A stretch of 64,000 nt of DNA from Stenopsyche tienmushanensis. Lineage: Eukaryota > Arthropoda > Insecta > Trichoptera > Stenopsychidae. A program made the translations under genes and the position numbers. The stretch is from NCBI GenBank assembly GCA_008973525.1, contig WACJ01000097.1, positions 1,045,034 to 1,109,033 of the forward strand. Direction: 5' to 3'. The notes under the pieces are model-generated. The model was not told where the DNA came from and made no database searches. It worked only from the letters and a program-made list of their open reading frames with translations. This document shows, piece after piece, positions 1 to 11,335 of this stretch. The first letter of the stretch is position 1, and every line of letters starts with the position of its first letter.

Positions 1-1356
1 ATACTCCGTCAGAAGCAGTTCTTCCTCTCCCGCTTCCTGCCATTTTTTTTGTTTCGGATGGGATCCGGCCTCGAAGAGTCGGCATCCTGGCCATGAAATT
101 AGCAATTAGGGCTGCGTCGTAGGTCGAGATAAGCCCGCTACCGAATTCAAGTCTCGTAAATTGGCGGCACGTTACCTGGGGGGGAGACCCGTCGCGTGCC
201 AGGGTACTGTTTTAATTATCGATCTGACGAGGGGTGAATGTCGAGCATTCTGGAAGTGCGCTTTTTCGCTTTCGTTCAGTGTTAACACGCACGCGGACAC
301 GCGCTGGTACGACATTTGAGTCATCACGTATGGCGAGGGCACGTGGATTGCAGCCCCGCCCCAGGGGGCTGTTATCTGCACATGTTACCGTGTAAATTAA
401 CCAAACGCCAAACAGATTATCATGCTGAAAGAGCATGAAAATGATTTGAATAGCGTAAGTTGCGCTACTCGACGCCAGGGTCGCTAGCGTCTACGCGCCT
501 GAAAAATTTCTTCAGCAGCGTAAAAGCATATTTATAACACTACCACTTGTGGATCCCAAATGATAGCGATTCTTATGTGTTTATGCGAATGGCTCCCAGC
601 GCAATTTTCTAGCCGAATTCGTTTTGCGCCGGAGGAAAAAAAATACATTTAAGAAAACACATAAAGAGGGTTATTCAGCAGCAGCATAAACAAGTTCAAT
701 TCGGGTCCTTTGATAAAAATGCTATTTAAATTTTCAGCGGACGTCCCGGAACGAGTCGGCTCAAAGAAACTCCGGGATTGTGGGTAAAATAAACCGATCC
801 TGAGGGATTTGCAGTCGTTTCGAAAGGATCGATAGCTTTACATTGCGGAGGAGGATTTTTGTTGGTTTGCGTAAGGAGACAAGCTATTTTGGGATATGCC
901 CGTTGATCCTGGATGATTTAGGACCTTTGCGTAGAAGCCGCACGTCAATTACGGACAGTGAAAAACGACGACCACTTTTTTATAATGAAGTTTTCACTGA
1001 CTGCCGCAAATCAAACGAGGACAAACATACAAAGGGCTTCTAACAGAATGGAAAATGGCACAGCTATTTAATTTTCAACCCTTATCCACTTCGAGACGAA
1101 TACATCATATTTTTAATTTTGCGTGCTTTTGTAGTGCCGTTTTGAATTTATCCACACTTATATCTTTCGATAGGGCTTTTTCCATAGTCGTTATTTTTCG
1201 TTAGGGAAACAATGAAATGTGTTAAATATTTGTGTCAAATTTTTGTGGCGTTTCTACGTCCAATACGATGGTCGTTCGATAAGGAAATTTTGGGTTGGCA
1301 TTGAGCAATTTAAAAATAAATTATTTTATGACACAGTCTGAATTAACTCTTTGATG
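1..1356. other. Unassigned AT-rich DNA
   Basis: No gene, RNA gene or recognisable transposon is visible. The short ORFs here (under 75 codons) have no family resemblance I can name and no coding-like context. It reads as intergenic or intronic DNA. Confidence 0.6.
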
Positions 1357-1430
1357 AGACCATTGCCAACCATTTTGACATGCTTTTTAATGGCGCATAT
1401 ATGTTTTTAAAAATGTGGTCACCAGTCAAA
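1357..1430 (-). repeat. SINE body fragment
   Basis: This segment is a diverged copy of the body of the tRNA-derived SINE that is complete at 34213-34398. Shared blocks include ccaaccattttgacatg and atgtttttaaaaatgtggt. The tRNA-like head is not recognisable next to it. A third copy lies at 15587-15660 in the opposite orientation. Confidence 0.7.
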
Positions 1431-1616
1431 CTCTCCAGATTCCAACGCCGCTTTTAACTACGTGACTATTACAGGTATTTACTAATGACGTGATATCCAG
1501 ACCTGGCTCAAATTGTCGTCGGTCTGTTCATTGGAGTCTCGCAGTTGGGTATTTGTAAAACTACTTTGATATTTATATTAGTATGGGCATGTGTTGTCAA
1601 AAGCATTAATCATTTA

Positions 1617-2106
1617 CAATGGTCATCCAGAAAGTAAGGTTACAACATTTATGTATTTAATTGAAATTCACAGGATATTTTACGACTATATTAAACTATT
1701 TTTCAACGCAATTGGCGTCGAGATTGAGATATTTATATAATCGGGGCACCAGTTTTTGTATGTCAATATCACAGACCTTCACCGCAATCAAGCAAGTCAA
1801 AAAACGAATAACGGGAAGTGGCGGGAACGCGTGACGATCTATCCATCGAAAGAATTTACTGTGACTCAACAAAATGGCTGACAAACACAGGGAAACAAAC
1901 AAACTGACCGTTAAGATTCCTCTTACGCAGCAGGGGCGCCAATTTAGAAATTAAAAAATCCCCTAGTCTCAGGAATCTTACTAGTGTGTTCGTGTAACTT
2001 AGAAACGCTTGGGATTCCCCCTATATATCAGGTGTGCCAATTTCGAAACCAAATAAAATCCCCAGCCTCAGGATCTCTTGTAACCTTATTTTCTAGATAA
2101 TCCTCG
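1617..2106 (-). mobile_element. Internally deleted mariner element (family A)
   Basis: A 490-bp non-autonomous derivative of a mariner-type (IS630-Tc1) element, flanked by the dinucleotide TA on both sides (1615-1616 and 2107-2108), the target duplication expected of the superfamily. The left end reads ggtcatccagaaagtaagg and the right end is its diverged inverted copy around 2081-2106. Read on the minus strand it runs: 5' terminal repeat, leader, a block beginning ggtcagtttgtttcc, a large internal deletion, the last about 28 transposase codons, and the 3' terminal repeat. The leader holds a direct duplication: gcgccaatttagaaa near 1935 and gtgccaatttcgaaa near 2035, about 100 bp apart. It cannot encode an active transposase. 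Confidence 0.8.
1696..1782 (-). pseudogene. Mariner transposase C-terminus
   Basis: The minus-strand reading ends DIQKLVPRLYKYLNLDANCV then two residues and a stop. This matches the usual mariner C-terminus, where the motif IQKLVPRLQKC..NGDYVEK closes the protein. The same ending recurs, more damaged, at 29150-29240 and 50885-50920. The preceding 300 or so codons, including the catalytic triad, are absent because of the internal deletion. Confidence 0.8.
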
Positions 2107-2263
2107 TACAATATTGTCTTCTAATATGTATTTAAATAATTATATTAATATTCCTAACTCAATATAGACATCTATATTTGATCCTCTATTTAATATCTAC
2201 ATTGAAAAATTACAAGCTTTATGATATGAAAATACTAATGATGTTTTATAATGTATTAGGTTT

Positions 2264-2412
2264 TACTATTTCCTATAGCGTCCGTTTTAATTGCAGCGTC
2301 TTTTATGTAAACAACAGATAAAACATGCACAAATTTTGTATGGATGTTTAGTATTCAATAGCGTTTTGTTTTTATAGCGTGGTCCCTATCTTGACGCTAT
2401 AGAAGGATTGTC
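2264..2412 (-). repeat. Short TIR element, copy 1 (MITE-like)
   Basis: A 149-bp element with imperfect terminal inverted repeats related to TCAACCCTTCTATAGCG. Inside the right end is a block like gatagggaccacgctat (minus strand) that is shared by the copies at 11336-11481, 52262-52358 and 59362-59517. No ORF. Superfamily not assigned because no clear target duplication is visible. Confidence 0.75.
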
Positions 2413-3821
2413 AGTATATGTGGAATAAATTTTTTGATGTTAATTTTTTAAATGCTAGAAGGAGTTTAAATCGAAAACTCTGAATGTTCATCCATGCAAA
2501 AAAAATTGATTGAATTTAACGGGTTTCGTTTGAAGCCTTAGCATAATATTTTTTGCGGTGGATTAAATTCAACATGTGTATAACGAAAATTATGTTGTCG
2601 CTAAAAATTAGCAAAAGGTCGAAACGACACTTTTAATGGCCTTCGGTCCTTTTTGTGCGAAAAAAGGAATATTTTGCGCTAAATACGGATTAAATCGTTT
2701 GTAAAGTGAGCTCATTAATCATGTAGATACGTCGGATTTATCCGCAAAAGTCCTCATAAAATCCGATCCAGGGATTCAATAACAAAATGAATATTTCCCG
2801 CAGAATTGTTTCCTTTATTGCGGATATACAACAATGACCCGTGGGGCTCGACGGGGAGGAATTGGAAGATCAGGGAGCGCTGAAAAAGAAAGATAAACAA
2901 AAGAGATTACGTCAAAACGCTGGCTCAAGGGGGCACTCATGTCGGAATGCCAAGATTAAATGTAGACATCCACACTGTAGTTATCCCGATGGATATTTAC
3001 ATGTCTGGTTATACAACGCGCTACGTAATTAGTGGAATGTTCTACGGGACCAGGCTCTGAAAGGATGTACGGGATTGAAGGATTACGATGAGTTCAAAAG
3101 CCCCCATTCATTTATAAATGAAGAGCCGGGGGCGTAATTGAAAAGCGGCATTGTGGGAATGAGATTAAAAAATGGAGTACCTCAAAAAGAAACCGCGACG
3201 GGAGCTCCAGAAAAAGGATGAATGGTCGAAACGTACGATGCAACATTGAGCGCATGCAGCGTCTCCCTTTCGCGCGCGCGCCGATCGCGTTAGAGTGAAA
3301 GAGACGGCGCATCGCTCTCGCAAAACTGATTTGGAGCATTTGATAGTCGTCGAAGATTGAAGATGTCCCGAGCTAATTACATCGAACAGCACGTCAACGC
3401 CTCGGGGAAAATGTCTTAATAGGCCTACACATGGATTTAATTTATGAAACTAAAGCCGGAGCGGTACATAGTAGGCGTCGAAAGGCCCCGAGCGATTATT
3501 AAGGATGTTGAAATATTTTGGCTCCGGGAGCATTATGTACTTAGGAATCATCTTATATAAATTTTATTACCCATATTAACCATGCTTGTGTGGAGTTGGA
3601 GTGGAATGAGAACAAGACCATTAAAATGAAAGTTGATATTGCAATACATCATTATTTTAAATTGAAAATAAGTACTTAACTCTTTGGGATCCTATGTCGA
3701 GCCTGACTCGACATTTTGTTTCTACATTTTTTCACCACTCAGATTTAAAATCATGTGATTTTATTTCGCGTATCGTGTTTAGGATAGTATTTGGAAAAGA
3801 ATATTGGTTTAAAATATTTAG
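2413..3821. other. Unassigned DNA with a CpG-rich patch
   Basis: No recognisable gene. A CpG-dense patch lies about 3180-3420 and includes a run cgcgcgcgcg at 3271-3280 flanked by an imperfect inverted pair (gtctccctttcg near 3261 and gagtgaaagagac near 3293). ORFs of 63-75 codons here overlap in several frames, which argues against real coding. Confidence 0.5.
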
Positions 3822-4215
3822 GGTCATCTAGAAAGTAAAGTTACAGCAGCATCTGACACCGGTGAAATTTTTTTTGTTTCGAAATTTGCCACCTGACTAA
3901 TATGGGGGATCGGGATAGAGACAGATAGAGAGGGATCCTAAGGGTCAGTTTGTTTGGAACTGCGTGTTTGTCGAACATTTTGTTCAGACACAGTAAATTC
4001 TTCCGATGGAGAAGTCATCAGGCACTCCCGCCACCTCTTTTTGGATTGTCCACTTCATGACATGTCGTCGACTCATCACATTACTACCATACATTTCCAT
4101 GAGCTTTCAATGGATTCGAGGGTATTACCCTGCGACAGGATGTAGCAGGAGCGCGTGATGACCTCTCCATCGGAAGAATTCACTGTGACTGAAAAAAATG
4201 GCCAAAAAAACGCGC
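3822..4215. mobile_element. Mariner family A foldback derivative
   Basis: The left end begins ggtcatctagaaagtaaag, a family-A terminal repeat, followed by a leader of about 120 bp. At 3944 the conserved 5' block starts on the plus strand (gtcagtttgtttggaac, then the segment ending actcccgccacctc). From about 4058 to 4215 the same 5' region appears on the minus strand, including transposase N-terminal codons (minus-strand reading near 4120-4058 resembles EKLMEMYGSNVMS). Two mariner 5' ends therefore face each other and the 3' end is missing. The architecture resembles that at 54388-54931. Confidence 0.7.
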
Positions 4216-5770
4216 AATCCAGACAGATTCAAATTTATGCAGTACACATGCACAATTTAAATATTAAATAAAAAGTTTTAGCATTATGCAAAAATCGCAA
4301 TATTAATATTTTTGATTAATTTACGATTTAAATGTAAATCTGGAGTTAAATTGAATAGTGTATTCCATATCACGAATCCCTTAATCCCACTTCCCCTAGC
4401 GGTAACGTAAATCGTCGATCGCGGTCGCATTGATACGGGAACTAGGAAATCCAGCCAATGTCGGTGAGGGAAGACCGAATTTGAATTAAGCGGTTGGCTT
4501 TCAAGAATATATAATTATCTTTTAATTTATAAGAAGCTTCATGTATTAAAGGAATATGTATCTAAATATTTCATCACGATAATATATGCTTCTATACTGC
4601 AGTAACAATCTTTGGTAAATTGACAAAAATATTTCATATGAAAATGATTGATTTTTTGATATTGTTACGTTGAGGTAAGACTTCTGGGTTGTAAAATTCT
4701 CAGACTGAGTCTTATCCTATGCGTACGCTTCAATATAAACAGCATCACGTGGGTTTGTTCGTTAACGGATTGCAGAAAGATAATATGATTGGAGAGAGTG
4801 ATCTCAGCTGCGAGACTACAGGAGAGTCCGCGGGACGAATGCGTCTTCCCGTGGTCAAATCTTTCGGTTGAACTTTTTCCCCAACGTGACTATATCCTAA
4901 TCATGCGCGTATAAAAAATAAAGTGGGGAAATTAAGTATAAGCAGTATTTAGTCTATTTGAGAAGAATAATCGCAGGATAATGTAGCATGAATGTATGTG
5001 TAATATTCAGAAGACAAGTGGAAGTATTTGCAGCGGGAGTCAAGCGAGCAAAGGGTAATGGAGCCGGTTGGCCCCCGCACCGTTTGAGGAATCACCCCCA
5101 GTCGTCCGAGGGGGCTTACGAAGCATTTAGTAGTAATGGCGACAGGTTTAATCAAAATCAGTCCCAGGTACTGGTGCGCAAATATGTTGGTTTCTAATCA
5201 AGCGTACAGTTCGGATGTATCCAGTGGCGTCGCCCCGGGCGGTGCAATTAGTGGATGCGCCCTTCGCCCCCGTTCAGGAAGGGGGCGCGGATCGCAGCGG
5301 CGAAATGTCTCGTGCCAATAAACCCCAAAACTGAGACCATTAACGTACAGCCTGCGACTCCTTCGTACGTAGTTTGTCATATAACTTGATTAGCCGCAAT
5401 TCTTGCCTCCGCCGCACATGACACATCTCGAATTATTGCCCTAATCAATTTTGGCACATGTGAACCCCTTCGGTGCCACGTGGCGATACATCACGTGGAT
5501 AAACCTATTGGATTTTCAAGGACGGGCCCTTTTGATTAGGCCCAATAAAACGTATTACGACACCTAGCATAATGTTCAGGACCTTTCGACAAAGCGTATT
5601 GTACACCGAATGCCAAGTATTTGACCTTACATTAATTATTAAGGAGTGTTTCAGTAAATAATTTTTTTTTCAAAAATTTGCTCATTGGTGCTAATTTTTT
5701 AAAAATATGAAGCTAAATATCATATTACCAGAGCCATTATCTTTGTTTCATTATGATCATTGCGGAGAGC
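4216..5770. other. Unassigned DNA; possible hAT-like end at 5222
   Basis: No gene is supported. At 5222 the sequence cagtggcgtcgccccgggc resembles a hAT terminal repeat (CAGTGGCGT...), but no partner end or transposase is seen nearby. The tract 5010-5340 is GC-richer than its surroundings. Overlapping 60-69 codon ORFs on both strands here are most likely chance products of that composition. Confidence 0.45.
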
Positions 5771-5850
5771 GGCTCAGCATATTAACGATTCGATGTTTCT
5801 GACACCAGTGTAACGTGGAGCGAGGGCACTCTCGTGGCAGAGTCTCCGGG
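5771..5850 (+). repeat. LINE 3'-end fragment
   Basis: Contains a block (cagcatattaacgattcg, then tctgacaccagtgtaacgtg) that recurs at 28765-28826, 37441-37505 and, inverted, 44752-44830. At the second and fourth loci it lies downstream of R1/I-type reverse transcriptase C-terminal remnants, so it is best read as the 3' untranslated end of that LINE family. Here only the 3' end is present, as expected of a 5'-truncated copy. Confidence 0.6.
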
Positions 5851-6065
5851 ACACTCCCCGTCCCCATTTGCTCACCGAGATGAATTGGATGTATTATTGT
5901 TAAACCAAAAAGTAAAGGCCGTAAGGTCATGTGATTTAACAGCATTAGTTTTTTTTAAATCAAGTGGATGCAAACAAATCCCAAACAATTAATAATAAAA
6001 AAAAATCGATATTCAAATTGCAATTTGTGAAAAAACTCAATAAACAGATCATCTGTGTATTTAAA

Positions 6066-6250
6066 AATGAATGTTTGTCGTATGTATGTATTGTATACGT
6101 TCCTATACAATTTATCCGATTGCAATGAAACTTTGGCGTGTTATTGCGTACACACTAGCAAAGAGTTTTGAATTAGCATAATTATCATTTGTGGGCAGAA
6201 TTTGTTTTGCAAGACGTTTAGCGGATGCACCATGTTGACGCATATTGCTT
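6066..6250 (+). repeat. Unclassified repeat U, copy 1
   Basis: Shares long blocks with 17470-17545 (inverted), 43047-43150 and 62880-63085. The hallmark is cattcctataccgttcat followed by gattgcaatgaaactttgg and a downstream tgcaagacgtttagcgg. No ORF. The superfamily is not clear from the sequence. Confidence 0.75.
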
Positions 6251-7324
6251 GTATTGCTTGTATTGATTTCGAGGTCTACTTTAATTATGCAGTATTAGCA
6301 TACTTGGTTTGTATCAAATAATTTAGCGGTCGATGTGTTGACTGCCTCGAAGCAGTATTTGATGAGATTTTAAAATTGAATGGGCGCCAAAATGCAAGTT
6401 ATCAGCGCTTTTGCTGGCGATTAATTCGACCTGAAATATTGTCGCTCGGCGAGATTGCTTCGCTTTAAATGGGGATTTTAAGAGATTAATTTCTCAGGGA
6501 ATAATCCACCTGCCTACGGAAGTTTCGCGAAGGCTCCGCCTGATTTATGAGTCAGCTCCAGACGTCTGTCGCGAGGATATTCCCCGTCAAAAATGGGTCG
6601 AAATTCGGCGATGAATGTTGGTGTTGTCAGCAGCGACAGGAAGCATCCTGATTAGATTGCTGAAGACGGCAGAGCGCCTCTTTAAACGTGAAATGCTTAC
6701 ATGTCCCGAATTAATCCGGGAGAGTGTTTTGCATCCACTCCGAGCTCATTCCTCTAATGTGCCTATAAATCCCGGGGAGTTCAAATCTGATATCTCACTC
6801 AGACTCGAGTAATTCGTTTTTATCCATTCGAAACGCTGATGAATATCATCATCTCGAATTTGCATCGCTGAATTCCGAACCGTGCTCCGTGTCAGAGACT
6901 TTCCAGCGTTTACTCTTGTTTTCCCGATCATCGGAAAATTTGTATCGCAGTCTGAAAAGCATTTAAATAATTGTATAGTCGAATCTAATGCGCGCTCATG
7001 AATAATGGAGATTGTGGATTGAAATCGAAGCCGATGATATTTAAGGGGTGGTGAGTGTCACGCAACGTCACCATTTGCACCGATGTCGAACATATAAAAG
7101 CTTTTCGACTTGCCACAATTGAAAACTTTCACACTCTAAAAGATAAAAATAAAAACATCTTTCTGTCAATTGTAAAATAAATTTATTTGATCATCAAATA
7201 TTCATATATGGATTTTTCAAGCGTTCTTATGGAAGCACTGACGCTGTTAATCTGGCGAATTAAATCTGTTGAATGTAATAATGTTTCTCTTTAAATGGAA
7301 TGTGTTAATTTAACAGTGAGGAGT
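6251..7324. other. Unassigned DNA
   Basis: No gene visible. A short motif tctggcgaattaaatct at 7251-7267 recurs at 20803 and, diverged, at 21967, in each case within 110 bp of repeat X, so it may belong to the boundary of that repeat. Confidence 0.45.
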
Positions 7325-7510
7325 AGTCGGGTAGTCTTGAACGCGGGAGAACGTCCTTCATGCGGCAAACTCTCTCTCTCTCTCTCATGATTAATAAAGA
7401 AGATATCTAAGACGCGAGACTTTCTATTTGACGTCCATGTATCCGCTTGGCCACATAGCGGTCCGAGAGCAGAACGGACCCACGAGCGCCTCCGCTCCAC
7501 GTTATCTACG
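7325..7510 (+). repeat. Repeat X, copy 1, with a (TC)n tract
   Basis: Shares blocks with 20620-20800 (inverted), 21735-21895 (inverted) and 49925-50100: an acgtccttcatgcggc segment, a CT-rich stretch with attaat, and tctatttgacgtccatg. The CT run at 7370-7386 is a simple dinucleotide repeat. GC-richer than its flanks. At 49925-50100 the same sequence is part of a retroelement-like insertion with target duplications, so X is likely retroelement-derived. Confidence 0.65.
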
Positions 7511-8080
7511 CTACAGAAACGCACTTAACTAATATCGATGGCGATAATCTTAGCCTATGAACGGATTAGTTTAAAGACTACATCGTAATTTAAAACATAA
7601 TGACTTTAAGCTTAGGTGTAATATGATATTGATCTTAAAACCCTATGTGTGACAAATTACATGTTATATTATCATATAAGGCTTCATACATTTAGATAAA
7701 TATTATGGAATTCTTATACAAAATTAAGCTTTACTATTCCATTTTTATTTAAAAGAATATCTTATGGCATTAATTATGAAGTACATGTAATGTCGTTCAA
7801 GTGTCCGCCACGGCTCTGCTTGATTGCAAGTATTCTGGAGTCTAATTTTGTCACATAAATCTGGCTGAATTTACTGAATTTGTTGACATAAATTGTTTGC
7901 AGTTTGTACGCATAGAACTGCCATTTAAGCTAGCTCCAAATGAAGAATTCTAAAAGCGTTAAATCAGTGACTATAACGAGATAACGAGCGTCCTTATTAA
8001 AAAGCCTGTATTTTTATTAAATTATTAATTATGCTGGATTCAATAAATTTAAGAAATGATTAGTATATATTTAGGTCTGT

Positions 8081-8245
8081 TTTTATGCGATGGATACGTT
8101 CCACGAGGAGTCGCATATAAAAAATTCGCATAAAAAAAAACTTGAACTACATAGAAAACTGAGAGTTCCATTATTTTTGAAAATTGCATAACTTCAAATC
8201 AATGTGATAAAATGTATCAAAAATCGCATAAAAAAAAGTTTATAA
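8081..8245 (+). repeat. Repeat G (gcataaaa-rich), copy 1
   Basis: Begins near ggtctgtttttatgcg and contains tcgcatataaaaaattcgc, a block around gagagttccattatttttg, and ends atcgcataaaaaaaag. The inverted counterpart at 23655-23815 matches over its whole length. Further pieces lie at 8505-8590 and 59222-59342. The terminal ggtcnnttttttatgcg occurs inverted at 60752-60771 (gcataaaaaaggacc), suggesting a terminal inverted repeat. No coding capacity. Confidence 0.65.
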
Positions 8246-8504
8246 AAAATCAATATAAATAAAAACTCAATACATATTTATCTCAGAATTATTTTACTAA
8301 AGTCTATTTTACTCGATAAAAATACGAATGCAATTTTTAAGCTTTTGAGAAGAGTTGCCAGATTTAAAAACAATTTCGTTCCCATTATAACGGTTGTAAC
8401 TAGTGTTATTTTTAGATTTTTTTTGTGCGAAATCATTTTTATAAAGATCATGACTTTTTTTAATATGTATTCGCATAAGAAAGTTTTATTCCTATAGAAA
8501 TATT

Positions 8505-8590
8505 TATATTATAGAAAAATAAGGGATAGGTTCCATTATTTTTGAAAACCGCATAACTTTAAATTCGCATAAAAAATGCGTGTTTTTTAT
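8505..8590 (+). repeat. Repeat G fragment
   Basis: Shares ggttccattatttttgaaa and cgcataactttaaattcgc with repeat G at 8081-8245, about 400 bp away in the same orientation, suggesting a local duplication or two adjacent insertions. Confidence 0.55.
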
Positions 8591-9544
8591 TATTTTGAAT
8601 TTAGTAGTCTGCACACAAGTAAGAATACTGATTCTAAATGCTTCCAAAAATATCAAAGCTAAGCCATAAATCGCTAAAATGTCACTGGAATGCAGATTTG
8701 TTTGCATAAAGTTTATCCGGCGAGAACAAGAGAAAATCGCTGGAAATGAATAATGCATTTCGTTTGAGTGAGTTATGGAGGACTGTGACAAACGACGTTT
8801 CTTAAGTAGAAAAATTGCATTGGGGTTGATCTATCTGATTTTTACATTTTCATTAAAAACTTTAGAAAATAAACTTGATTCGGGCGAATTTGATAAAATT
8901 TCATTGAGTCGGCCGAGACCATGAAATCTATTCGGCACGATTCCTACGAAGTCGTTATCCTCGCAGGGAAGTAGGGAAATTCTCCGAAGATCTCCTTGGG
9001 GGTGAACATACAGCCCCTGGTGGTCATAAATTTGTCCGGGTACAAAAAAGTGGGAAAACAATAGATTTGAAGGGTAAGCACCAAAAAATCGACTGCGTCG
9101 AAGAAGATGAGCTGGGGGAGTCATAAAGCCAAAATTGTGTGCATTATGCGAACGACGTCCCTATAAAATATACGCCGGCGTAAAAACGGAAAATAAATAA
9201 CAACTGATTTAACACTCTTCGGACCGGGCGCTCGGAGTGTGCGACTTTGTTTTAAGTGCTCATTACGTCGAAATAGAGAAATCTTATAAAGCCGGCGACG
9301 AACTAATGAAAGTCTTACGACGCATAAAGGGATAGGGTCGAAATGGTCAGATCTTAATTTTCTTGAGGGTATGAAAGCGGCCTTAATTCGAAATGAGCAT
9401 TTAAGCTATTTTCTACTGGACAAGCTAAATTGTTCAATGCTCCAAAGTCTCCCAGATTATATGGAAATTATTGCATTCAGTCCGAATTGAATCAAATAAA
9501 TCGATTTATATTTTTAAAAATATATTTTTATTCCTCAACGAAGT
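8591..9544. other. Unassigned DNA
   Basis: The two longest minus-strand ORFs (95 and 97 codons at 8504-8791 and 8831-9124) have no resemblance I recognise. The first runs into repeat G, which argues against it being a host gene. Confidence 0.45.
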
Positions 9545-9800
9545 CTCAATAATTTCCATACCCTATTTATAGTGAGAAACGTCGAGCTTCTTAACCCACT
9601 GATGAGTAATCGCGCATATATGCGATCAGACTCGATTGATACAGAAAGAGCATTCTCGCATTTTGAGTGCGGAGATCAGTAAATCGGAATCTTGCGACTC
9701 ATCATATACTCGAATATCGAGGCTGTAAAGTTACCCCTACACATCCAAATATTCTCAAATATTGCGAAAAGCGCTTTATAGCGCTTTATTTTTCGCCGAT
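9545..9800 (+). repeat. Repeat T, copy 1
   Basis: Shares blocks with 17680-17920 and 55965-56180: gcatatatgcg followed by gactcga, then tgtaaagnnannccctacacn, then aaatattntnaaatat and nagcgctt. The upstream piece ccctatttatagtgagaaa recurs near 25710 as ccctgtttatagtgagaac, beside repeat N. No ORF. Confidence 0.65.
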
Positions 9801-10059
9801 TCCACCTTTTCATTATTGGCAAATCTTTTACCGTTGAGTTATGTTTTCAAGTTTCTAATTAAATCTGGCGAATAGAGTGCATGAGGAAGCAATTTGAACG
9901 TTAACTCTCAAACGTTGTAATAAGTTTGCATAATAATCGCCGTTGATTTTTTTTCCTTTTCGAAAATAATCAATGAAAATTATCTAACAGACATTCCAAA
10001 AAAAGTGACGCCATGAGTTTACCAGAGAATGGAAATTTTTTCGCCTACTTTGGGACCGA

Positions 10060-10165
10060 TTTTCCACGTACGAGACGCTTATTCGTCGTGTCAATGATCC
10101 GAAAAATGGACCGCTTGGGCACACATAGCTTATGGCCGTTCCCACCTTTATTTCGGCATTTTTGG
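10060..10165 (-). repeat. Repeat N, copy 1
   Basis: The minus strand carries a segment shared by six places: a gtggccataag-like start, nnctgtgtgnccaaccggtcc, then tttcggatcantgacacgacg. Other copies are at 25785-25905 (inverted), 33770-33850, 33895-34005, 39885-39975 and 45340-45410. At 45340 and 25785 it sits beside a LINE C-terminal remnant, so it may be LINE 3' sequence. Confidence 0.65.
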
Positions 10166-10359
10166 CGAAAAATACATACTCGGGGGCCTTGTATGATCCT
10201 AACGGTCACGGAAGCAATCCGAGTGGCAAGAATACAGCAGTGACTCATGCCAAATATGGCTTTTTAAAAATCTATATTACGAAGTTGAGATTGAGCCACC
10301 TCGTGGATATGAATATTTAAATTTGGTTTTGCACCTTGTTGTGCACTTTTGTAAGCAGG

Positions 10360-10545
10360 CTAGAATGCTCCAGAATAGCGGAATCAGAGGAGAGCCTCAT
10401 TTTTTCTTTGTCTCAGATGTGAAGTGATGGACCCATGTTCCATCTATGACCCAAATTTCATTGTGAGCAAACGCGTTACCCGCCTTGCACACAGCATTCT
10501 CATGTCCAATTTTTTAGCCAATATGCGACGTATTTTTTTCTTCAC
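10360..10545 (-). pseudogene. Mariner transposase fragment (family B)
   Basis: Minus-strand translation in two frames gives KKIRRILAKKLDMRMLCARR, then TWVHHFTSETKKK. This matches the part of mariner transposases from the end of the helix-turn-helix region through the first catalytic block, usually DETWVHHFTPESK. Here the expected catalytic aspartate block reads DGTWVHHF, so the usual E is G, and a frameshift and a stop interrupt it. It resembles the fragment at 46685-47072, which keeps MDETWVH. Confidence 0.75.
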
Positions 10546-11335
10546 GGAGAACGTTCACTATTGAAAGCTACCAAACAACTTGGCGCCTTTTTTTATGAAG
10601 ATACATTGTTTTATCCGATATTAGTACGCTATGTTGGCCAATGTGTAAAACAAATCTACATCATGTACTTAGATGGAAAACAACAAATAAACGACGACAG
10701 ACACAAACACAAACATTTTAGAAATGCATCGTTGATTAAAAGTAAATAATAGAGTGTTTTTAGTAATAATGACATCGGTTGTATCAGCACAAGCGCAGTT
10801 CGATGGCTCTCTGTGCGGCCATTGTGTGTATTCGTTATCGCTAATTGGATAATAGATCGCTAATGGTGATTGATTTTATCAATTAATCAACGGATAACCG
10901 GAGGACAATTACCGGATAATTGATGCAGTGGGAAGTGGTCGGGATGACATTCGAAAAATTGATATTTTATAATGAATTCAACGGCCCGGTCGACCTTTGT
11001 TGTTGGTTGATTGGATTAATTTCGCCCATGGACAACTATGAAGATGTTCCAGTTCGAGTGGTATGGCAGTGGAAAGTAAATTGAGTGTGAATACAAAGGA
11101 TCGGTCAGGATACTTTCGGTACACTTAACTCGGAGCATCCTTAATGCTTTTGGAAATCAGGGAGGAATAAGCGAAAAAAGTGGGATCGATTGACGTCTTC
11201 CACAAACGATGTGGCATTTAGGCACGATGGATAATACGAAAAGCCTCATAAAGAAAGCGCTTTTGTAATAATGGACGAAATAATGTTTTTTGGTGTGGAA
11301 TTTTTGCTTTAAATTGACGCCATGTTGAAATACAA
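10546..11335. other. Unassigned DNA
   Basis: No gene recognised. A 62-codon plus-strand ORF at 10561-10749 has no recognisable domain. Confidence 0.4.

Noticed and set aside
5222..5300. hAT terminal repeat at cagtggcgtcgcc
   Set aside because: Good start motif but no partner end, target duplication or transposase remnant nearby; left as a note only.
7370..7386. CT microsatellite as an independent feature
   Set aside because: It is a short simple run inside repeat X, whose other copies have the same CT-rich zone.
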